A DNA stretch of 64,000 bases, taken from positions 1 to 64,000 of the forward strand of contig JAFEDK010000025.1 of the NCBI GenBank assembly GCA_018241665.1, written 5' to 3'. Both the position numbers and the translations under genes were made by a program. Source of the DNA: Pseudomonadota bacterium. Lineage in GTDB: Bacteria > Pseudomonadota > Gammaproteobacteria > Burkholderiales > Rhodocyclaceae. Of this stretch, positions 56,426 to 62,130 are shown piece by piece (within the stretch, counting starts at the first letter, position 1; every line of letters starts with the position of its first letter). The notes under the pieces were generated by a model, which was not told the origin of the DNA, searched no databases, and saw only the letters and a list, made by a program, of their open reading frames with translations.

Positions 56426-57178
56426 TCAGCCCTTCAGTTGGGCAACCCAGATGTTGGTGGAGTAGGGAATCTGGATGGTAGCCACCCCGAGGCTCTTCAG
56501 GTATTGGTCGATCGCCTCGACGACTTCGGCAAAGCGGTCCCCGGCCTGGCGTTCCAGCGTGGCGTGGGAGCGCCAGGCTTCGGTGCATTCGGCGATGCTC
56601 TGCTCATGAATCACCCGTGAGTCCAGATGGACCACCGGGCCGAACAGGCCGCTGCTGTCGATGACCGCCGTCTGGTCCTCGCGCCGCGTGCCGTAGCCGT
56701 AGCCGGCCACGTGGCGCTTGATGATGGCTTCGATCTCGGCCTGGATCGGATCGTCGAGATGGCGGTGGTTCCACATGCATGCAAACCAGCCCTGCGGCTT
56801 GAGGATCCGTGCGGTTTCCAGCAGGGCGAGCGGGCGGTTGCAGACGTTGAAGGAGCTGCCGAAAGTGACCATCTCGAAGGCCTTGTCAGCCTGGCCTGTG
56901 TGCTCACCTGTACCTTCGTGCCAGCGCACGTTGCCGAGAGCCTGGGTGCGGGTCACGCCGTTGGCGCGCATTGCGTCGTTGGGTTCGACTGCCACCACGT
57001 TCAGGCCCCGGGCCGCCAGCATCAGAGTCAGGTGCGCCACGCCGGCACCCACGTCGCAGACCGGGTCACCCTTCTGCAGACCGGCGATGGAGAGCATCGC
57101 GTCGATGGCCGCATCGGCATAGTCCGGTCGCTTCAGGTAGGCGTCGGCGAGCGTGGTGTAGTCCCATTCGGTTTTCAT
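56426..57178 (-). CDS. SAM-dependent methyltransferase, probable phosphoramidate O-methyltransferase (Cj1420-like)
   Basis: A class I methyltransferase of 250 residues. SAM motif I is 'VCDVGAGVAHLTLML' (about 40-54), followed by the acidic 'VAVEPNDAM', and the N-terminus 'WDYTTLADAYLKRPDYADAAID' is distinctive. The last third has 'NHRHLDDPIQAEIE' and 'YSTNIWVAQLKG'. Located between the CDP-amidate kinase and glutamine-kinase homologues, it is the best candidate to add the O-methyl group, as predicted for Cj1419/Cj1420 in Campylobacter. The ATG overlaps the stop of the kinase gene (ATGA). Substrate assignment is inference. Confidence 0.82.
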   Translation of the reverse strand: MKTEWDYTTLADAYLKRPDYADAAIDAMLSIAGLQKGDPVCDVGAGVAHLTLMLAARGLNVVAVEPNDAMRANGVTRTQALGNVRWHEGTGEHTGQADKAFEMVTFGSSFNVCNRPLALLETARILKPQGWFACMWNHRHLDDPIQAEIEAIIKRHVAGYGYGTRREDQTAVIDSSGLFGPVVHLDSRVIHEQSIAECTEAWRSHATLERQAGDRFAEVVEAIDQYLKSLGVATIQIPYSTNIWVAQLKG

Positions 57179-57714
57179 TCTTGTCCTTCCCTTTCCAGTG
57201 TTTCCAGTAGTCGGGACGCCAGTGTTTCCACGTCGACGCCCGGTGTGAATTCGGCCATCCAGTCCGCAGCCGCAGGTTCGTCGACGGGCAGGTCGAGCCC
57301 GGCCACGTCGGAGAGCTCGCCCGCGTCGAAACGGCGGTAGATGCCTTTTGGATCACGCCTCCGCAATTCCTCCAACGGCACCTTCAGATAGGCTTCGAAA
57401 TAGCCTGGCAGGTGGTCGCGATTCCAGACATGCACTTCTCGGAACAGGGAGATGGTGGCGATCACCACGGTCAGCCCCTGCTGGGCAAGCACCCGGCACA
57501 AATGGGCATACTGCATGGCCAGCGCCAGGCGGCCGTCGCGGCCATGGTTCCGGCTGTTCTGGGCTGCCGCGCCGAAGACTTCGCGCAGTTCGTCCCCGTC
57601 CAGCATGACGACGGCCTGGCTGCGGGCGCGCAGGCGCGCGACCACTGCATGGGCGAGGGTCGACTTCCCCGCGCCCGACAGGCCGGTTATCCAGATGACT
57701 CTTCCGTTCCCCAC
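57175..57714 (-). CDS. APS-kinase-like enzyme, probable cytidine-diphosphoramidate kinase (Cj1415-like)
   Basis: A 179-residue P-loop kinase of the adenylylsulfate-kinase family. The P-loop 'GLSGAGKS' is at residues 11-18; 'VVMLDGDELREVFG', 'NHGRDGRLALAMQY' and 'IATISLFREVHVWNR' follow. No sulfate-assimilation genes are nearby. Position in this operon argues for the Campylobacter Cj1415 role: phosphorylating the 3'-hydroxyl of CDP-amidate. The GTG at 57714 is used, with GAGG 8 bases upstream; no ATG fits. It is the first gene of the glycan operon; the 89 bases before it contain no promoter I can recognise. Confidence 0.85.
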   Translation of the reverse strand: MGNGRVIWITGLSGAGKSTLAHAVVARLRARSQAVVMLDGDELREVFGAAAQNSRNHGRDGRLALAMQYAHLCRVLAQQGLTVVIATISLFREVHVWNRDHLPGYFEAYLKVPLEELRRRDPKGIYRRFDAGELSDVAGLDLPVDEPAAADWMAEFTPGVDVETLASRLLETLEREGQE

Positions 57715-57803
57715 TCGATGGACCTCAATCGGGATGTTTCAGGTGCCGCGGTGCATAACGCCAGGAAGGGCTGCGCGGACGTGCGAGGTTATCAGGGAAG
57801 GCA

Positions 57804-58460
57804 TCAATCAACCCGCAATTTCTCGAGCAGTTGGCTGGGCTGCATGGCAGCCTTCCAGTGGGCCGGTAGCACCTCGGCCGCGATGCTTCCGTAACCCCAC
57901 GTCGCCGCGATGAACGGCAGTCCGTTGGCATCCGCCGATTCCCCGTCCTCGCTACGGTCGCCGATGTAGATGGCGCTGTCCTTCGGCAATTCGTGGTCGG
58001 CCAGCAGGCGGGCGATCATCGCGGCCTTGTCGGGTAGGCGCGGCTCGAACAGGTCCAGTGCGTAGATGTGGTCGAAATAGTCCAGCCAGCCCAGGTGGGC
58101 GAGGATCAGGCGGGTGGGGTGGATGCGCTTGTTGGTGGCGATGGACAGGGACAGGCCGGCGTCCTTCAGGGCCTTGAGCATGGCGCCGACGCCGGCATAG
58201 GCGGCGGTCTGCTTGTAGCCTTCGCTGTCGTAACTGGCCTTGAAGCCGTCGGCGAGGCGGGCGATCAGCGCCGTGTCGGTGCTGCCGCTGAGCTGTTGCA
58301 GGGTTTCCAGCAGGGGTGGGCCGATGATGCTCTCGTCGATGGCAACCACCGGGCTCAGGCCGGCGTGGGCGAAGGCGTCGCGGAAGCTGGCCAGGATGGC
58401 CGGGGCGGAGTCGATGAGGGTGCCGTCGAGGTCGAACAGGATGTGCGTGTAGCGGGGCAT
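57804..58460 (-). CDS. HAD-superfamily phosphatase (phosphoglycolate-phosphatase-like)
   Basis: A 218-residue HAD hydrolase with nucleophile motif 'LFDLDGTLIDS' at the N-terminus, motif II 'SIATNKRIHPTR', Lys in 'LPDKAAMIARLL' and motif III 'AIYIGDRSEDGESADANG'. The cap is of C1 type. Substrates of such enzymes include phosphoglycolate and sugar phosphates. It is 89 bases upstream of the phosphoramidate operon on the same strand and could be co-transcribed, for example to dephosphorylate an intermediate; that is speculative. The ATG at 58460 gives the family N-terminus. Confidence 0.88.
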   Translation of the reverse strand: MPRYTHILFDLDGTLIDSAPAILASFRDAFAHAGLSPVVAIDESIIGPPLLETLQQLSGSTDTALIARLADGFKASYDSEGYKQTAAYAGVGAMLKALKDAGLSLSIATNKRIHPTRLILAHLGWLDYFDHIYALDLFEPRLPDKAAMIARLLADHELPKDSAIYIGDRSEDGESADANGLPFIAATWGYGSIAAEVLPAHWKAAMQPSQLLEKLRVD

Positions 58461-58549
58461 GGGTCGGCGTGCCGGAATGCATGGATGACAGGAGGCGCCC
58501 ATTATGGCGGTGTTCCCGCCCGGCGTTGAGTGCTGCAGCACATCGTGGG

Positions 58550-58624
58550 CTCTTCTGTGGGGGCGAATTCATTCGCCCAAAGTCGGTGGAACAGCATCCG
58601 CGGGCGAATGAATTCGCCCCTACA
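58550..58624. repeat. Inverted pair of REP-like palindromes
   Basis: Copy 1 (58557-58578) contains GGGCGAAT-TC-ATTCGCCC, an 8-bp stem with a 2-base loop preceded by GTGGG. Copy 2 (58602-58620) is the reverse complement. They lie between the divergent HAD and tcdA genes. Confidence 0.85.
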
Positions 58625-58716
58625 TCTTATTGGCTCCCTATCGCTCCTCTCGCAATTTGCCCCGCCATGGACATCCGGGTCGATAATTGCGCCCTTTGCT
58701 TGTGGATGGTTTGCCG

Positions 58717-59505
58717 ATGGATGCTTCCGACTTCTCCGCCCCCGACGATTCCCGCCGCTTCGGCGGCCTGGCCCGCCTGTATGGCGAGGCCGGACGCACC
58801 CGCTTGGCGGAGGCGCGGGTCTGCGTGGTGGGCATCGGCGGTGTCGGCTCGTGGGCGGCCGAAGGCCTGGCGCGTAGCGGTATCGGCCGGCTGACGCTGA
58901 TCGACCTGGACCACGTGGCCGAATCCAACATCAACCGCCAGATCCACGCCACGGACGCGACCCTCGGCCAGGCCAAGGTGGAGGCCATGCGTGAGCGCAT
59001 CGCCGGCTACAACCCGGCCTGCCGGGTGGATGTGGTGGATGACTTCGTGACCGCTGACAACACCGCCGAGCTGCTGGGTGCGGGTTTCGACTACGTGGTG
59101 GATGCCATCGACGCGGTGCGCGTGAAGGTGGCGATGATCGCCTTTTGCCGGCGTGCCGGTGTGCCGGTGATCACCTGTGGCGCCGCCGGCGGGCAGATCG
59201 ATCCGACCCAGATCCGCGTGGACGATCTGTCGCGGACCATCCAGGACCCGCTGCTGGCCAAGGTGCGCGGGCAGTTGCGCAAGGGCCACGGCTTTGCCCG
59301 TGACCCGAAGAAGAAGTTCGGGGTGGAGGCGGTGTTCTCCACCGAGCCGCTGCGCTACCCGTCGTCCGACGTGGCCTGCGAGGTGTCGGTGGGCGGCCCG
59401 GCCGGCCTCAACTGCGCCGGCTTCGGCTCGGTGGTGACGGTGACTGCCAGCGTCGGTTTGTTTGCCGCCGCGCGGGTCCTCAACGGGCTGGCTGCGGCCC
59501 GATGA
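58717..59505 (+). CDS. tcdA: tRNA threonylcarbamoyladenosine dehydratase TcdA (CsdL)
   Basis: An E1-like enzyme of 262 residues that cyclises t6A37 of tRNA in an ATP-dependent reaction. 'RFGGLARLYGEAGRTRLAEARVCVVGIGGVGSWAAEGLARSG' with its nucleotide-binding GxGGxG, 'DHVAESNINRQIHA', and the C-terminal 'SVGGPAGLNCAGFGSVVTVTASVGL' are diagnostic. The ATG at 58717 follows GGATGG by 7 bases; an in-frame TTG at 58687 is less likely. The 3' end overlaps the converging M23 peptidase gene by 26 bases. Confidence 0.95.
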   Translation: MDASDFSAPDDSRRFGGLARLYGEAGRTRLAEARVCVVGIGGVGSWAAEGLARSGIGRLTLIDLDHVAESNINRQIHATDATLGQAKVEAMRERIAGYNPACRVDVVDDFVTADNTAELLGAGFDYVVDAIDAVRVKVAMIAFCRRAGVPVITCGAAGGQIDPTQIRVDDLSRTIQDPLLAKVRGQLRKGHGFARDPKKKFGVEAVFSTEPLRYPSSDVACEVSVGGPAGLNCAGFGSVVTVTASVGLFAAARVLNGLAAAR

Positions 59506-60328
59506 ACAGGGCTGGGTCGACCGCCGCGCCGTTGAGATAGACGCTCCAGTGCAGGTGTGGGCCAGTAGCGCGGCCGCTGCTGCCGGACTGGCCGAGCACC
59601 TCGCCGCGGCGTACCGCCTGGCCGAGCTGGACGCTGGCCCTGTCCAGGTGGCAGACCATGCTGACGAAGCCCTGGCCGTGGTCCACGAAAACCGTTCTGC
59701 CGTTGAAGTAGAAGTCGTCCACCAGCGTCACCATGCCGTCGGCGGGGGCACGCACGGGGGTTCCGCTGGGCACCGCCACGTCCAGCCCGGTGTGCGGGGC
59801 GCGCGGCTCGTCGTTGAAGATGCGGCGCAGGCCGAAGCGGCTGGACAGGCGGCCCGTGGCCGGCAGCGCGAGGTCCGTGCGCGGCACCGCCACGTCGCGG
59901 AACTGGCTGCGCACGGAGATCTGGCGGTCCCGCTCGGCGTTGATGCGGTCCAGGTCCGCCTCGTCCGGATTGACCATCTTGGGGTTCTTGATCGTCAGGC
60001 GCTGCACCGGGTAGGCCTTGGCGGCCACGTGGAAGGGCAGGCTGCGGCGGGCGCCGTCCGGGCCGAGTTCCAGGAACTGATCGCCGACCGGCGTGTCGAG
60101 GGGCAGGCCGACCAGTGCGTACCATCCTTCCTTCCGCTGCTGCAGGAGCACCGGGTGGCCGGCATAGCGGACTTCTGGGCGGGGCGCGCCGGCCTCGGCG
60201 ACAAGGATCGACGCGACACCGCCCGGCACCGATTCGGGGCGCAGTTCGGCGTGGGCTGGAAGGAGGCTGTTGCAGGCCAGCAGGACGAGGGCGGCAGCGG
60301 CGCGCCGGATGCGGGGCAGGATCGACAT
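59480..60328 (-). CDS. Periplasmic M23-family peptidase (LytM-like)
   Basis: An exported 282-residue protein with a signal peptide (cut after 'PAHA'), an N-terminal beta domain and a C-terminal M23 domain. The zinc ligands are all present: 'HTGLDVAVP' (His and Asp), and 'PHLHWSVY' with the last His pair. It should therefore cut peptidoglycan cross-links, unlike degenerate LytM activators. The ATG at 60328 gives the signal peptide; a longer GTG-initiated form is unlikely. It is transcribed alone, converging on tcdA. Confidence 0.93.
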   Translation of the reverse strand: MSILPRIRRAAAALVLLACNSLLPAHAELRPESVPGGVASILVAEAGAPRPEVRYAGHPVLLQQRKEGWYALVGLPLDTPVGDQFLELGPDGARRSLPFHVAAKAYPVQRLTIKNPKMVNPDEADLDRINAERDRQISVRSQFRDVAVPRTDLALPATGRLSSRFGLRRIFNDEPRAPHTGLDVAVPSGTPVRAPADGMVTLVDDFYFNGRTVFVDHGQGFVSMVCHLDRASVQLGQAVRRGEVLGQSGSSGRATGPHLHWSVYLNGAAVDPALFIGPQPAR

Positions 60329-60439
60329 GGCAGGGCTGGGGCGCAGTGGGGTGGGGATTTGACCATGTTCCACCTGCCGTGTGGATTAACATCGAGTATG
60401 GTCACATCAGTTTTTGACGCAGATTGGCAGGAGTAGAGG

Positions 60440-60805
60440 ATGACGCAGGACGCAATCGTATTGTTTGCCCATGGGGCGCGGGATCCGGAATGGGCGAAGC
60501 CGGCCCGGCGTGTAGCGGCCGAGGTGCAAGGCCTGCGGCCGGACGCACAAGTGACGGTGGCCTTCCTCGAGCTGATGGAGCCGACCCTGGCCGACGCGGT
60601 GGAAGCCGCTGTTGCGGCGGGCGCGCGCAACTTGCGCATCGTGCCGCTGTTCCTGGCCCAGGGCGGCCACCTCAAGCGCGATGTGCCGGCCCTGGTCGAG
60701 GCCGCCCGCGCCCGTCATCCGGGCTGTCGTATCGAACTGGTGGCGGCGGTGGGCGAGGACGACGGCGTCGTGCGGGCAATGGCGGCGTATTCGGCTGGAG
60801 CCTGA
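60440..60805 (+). CDS. cbiX: Sirohydrochlorin chelatase CbiX (short form)
   Basis: A single-domain CbiX of 121 residues, which inserts Co2+ (cobalamin route) or Fe2+ (siroheme route) into sirohydrochlorin. The conserved His sits in 'LFAHGARDPEW', and 'RIVPLFLAQGGHLKRDVP' holds the second metal-binding His. Length and sequence fit the small homodimeric CbiX-S form. No other cobalamin genes are adjacent. It is followed by a repeat-rich intergenic region. Confidence 0.9.
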   Translation: MTQDAIVLFAHGARDPEWAKPARRVAAEVQGLRPDAQVTVAFLELMEPTLADAVEAAVAAGARNLRIVPLFLAQGGHLKRDVPALVEAARARHPGCRIELVAAVGEDDGVVRAMAAYSAGA

Positions 60806-60832
60806 CGCTGGCGACGGAAGCGCTTTCCGCCC

Positions 60833-60956
60833 GTGGGGGCGAATTCATTCGCCCTTGATCGGCGGAACGGAAGTCCGGCCCTTCAACCCGTGGGGGCGAA
60901 TTCATTCGCCCTCTGTGCGTGGATTGACCACTGCGGGCGAATGAATTCGCCCCCAC
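60833..60956. repeat. Cluster of three REP-like palindromes
   Basis: Two direct copies (60833-60854 and 60890-60911) and one inverted copy (60935-60956) of the GGGCGAAT-TC-ATTCGCCC element, each flanked by GTGGG on the outer side, fill the gap after cbiX. Confidence 0.9.
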
Positions 60957-61013
60957 AGCAGCCAGCCCCCACAGCAGCCAGCCCCCACAGCAGCCAGCCC
61001 CCACAGCAGCCAG
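60950..61013. repeat. Four exact tandem copies of a 16-bp unit
   Basis: The unit CCCCCACAGCAGCCAG is repeated four times without change, starting from the outer edge of the third REP-like copy. It has no spacers, so it is a minisatellite, probably grown by slippage from the REP flank (CCCCCAC). Confidence 0.95.
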
Positions 61014-61051
61014 CCATGGTTGTGGAATCCAGAGAGGACTTGACGGTTTTA

Positions 61052-61073
61052 AATATTAGATTATTCTAATATT
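61052..61073. promoter_or_regulatory. AT-rich palindrome (site B) overlapping the RND operon promoter
   Basis: AATATTAGA and TCTAATATT pair perfectly around TTAT, ending one base before the ATG of the adaptor gene. A TTGACG -35 box at 61040-61045 with TATTCT 16 bases later inside the palindrome would be blocked by a bound repressor. It is nearly identical to the site at 14952-14973. Confidence 0.78.
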
Positions 61074-61074
61074 T

Positions 61075-62127
61075 ATGTCGCGATACTTCTCTCCTCTGTG
61101 CGCCGGCCTGCTGGCCGGACTGGTGTTCGTCCATGGGCCGCTGCTGGCGGCCGATGGGGCGGATGCCGTTCCTACCGTTCAGGTTCGTGCGCTGGCCCGC
61201 GCCGGAACCTATGTCAGTGAGGCCGTCATCGAGGCGGTCCGCCAGGCCACTGTTGCGTCCCAGGTGCAGGGCCGCGTGCTGGAGGCCAAGGTGGATGCTG
61301 GCGCACGGGTGCGCCAGGGCGAGGTGTTGATGCGCATCGACACCCGCGAGGCCGACCAGGCGGTGGCCGCTGCGGCGGCCAACGTGGCGGCGGCCCAGGC
61401 AAGGCTCGGTGATGCCCGCCTGAGCCTGGAGCGGAACCGCAGCCTGAAGGCGCGCAACTTCGTCAGCGCCGCGGCCGTCGACCAGGCCCAGGCCGCCTAC
61501 GACGCGGCGCTGGCCCAGCAGAAGGCGGCCGAGGCCGGACGGGCGCAGGCGGCTGCTTCCCGGGGCTTCGCCACCGTCACCTCGCCGCTCAACGGTGTCG
61601 TCGCCCAGCGCCTTACCGAGGCCGGCGAAATGGCCCAGCCGGGGCGCCCGCTGCTGATCGTCTATGAGCCGGGCAGCCTGCGTGCGGTGGCCGATGTGCC
61701 CCAGGCCCGGCTGGCTGAACTGGCCAAAGCCGGCATGAAGGCGCGGGTCGAGTTTCCCGAGTCCGGGCGCTGGCTGGACGCAGCGTCTGTCGTCGTGCTG
61801 CCGGCGGCCGACCCGCGCACCCATACCGCTCGCGTGCGGGTGAATCTGCCGGCCGAGGTGGCTGGCGTGGTGCCGGGCATGGCGGCGCGCGTGCATTTCG
61901 CGGTTGGCGAGGCGCCGCGCATCGCGGTGCCGGCCGCGGCGGTGCTGCGTCGCGGCGAGCTGACCGGCATCTACGTGGCGGACGGCAAGGGTGGCTTCAG
62001 TCTGCGCCAGCTGCGCCTCGGCAACGCGCTGGACGACGGCAGCGTCGAGGTGCTGGCCGGCCTTGCCGGCGGCGAGAGCGTGGCCCTCGACCCGGTGCGC
62101 GCCGGCCTGGCCCGGAAGGCGCGTTGA
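61075..62127 (+). CDS. RND efflux periplasmic adaptor (membrane fusion protein)
   Basis: A 350-residue adaptor with an N-terminal signal sequence ('LCAGLLAGLVFVHGPLLAA') and no lipobox. The lipoyl half motif 'VQGRVLEAKVDAGARVRQGEVLMRID' is followed by an Ala-rich coiled-coil hairpin (about 95-165) and beta-barrel domains. The ATG at 61075 has no ribosome site; an in-frame stop lies at 61057-61059 inside the palindrome, so no upstream start exists. The predicted transcription start is at or next to the ATG, suggesting a leaderless mRNA. The permease gene follows after 3 bases. Confidence 0.92.
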   Translation: MSRYFSPLCAGLLAGLVFVHGPLLAADGADAVPTVQVRALARAGTYVSEAVIEAVRQATVASQVQGRVLEAKVDAGARVRQGEVLMRIDTREADQAVAAAAANVAAAQARLGDARLSLERNRSLKARNFVSAAAVDQAQAAYDAALAQQKAAEAGRAQAAASRGFATVTSPLNGVVAQRLTEAGEMAQPGRPLLIVYEPGSLRAVADVPQARLAELAKAGMKARVEFPESGRWLDAASVVVLPAADPRTHTARVRVNLPAEVAGVVPGMAARVHFAVGEAPRIAVPAAAVLRRGELTGIYVADGKGGFSLRQLRLGNALDDGSVEVLAGLAGGESVALDPVRAGLARKAR

Positions 62128-62130
62128 GCC

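Noticed and set aside
57175-57714. Adenylylsulfate kinase of sulfate assimilation (CysC)
   Set aside because: No cysDN or other sulfate genes are nearby; the gene is coupled to the phosphoramidate methyltransferase and glutamine-kinase homologues.
60950-61013. Possible CRISPR array
   Set aside because: The four 16-base units are directly adjacent with no spacers, and no cas genes are nearby.
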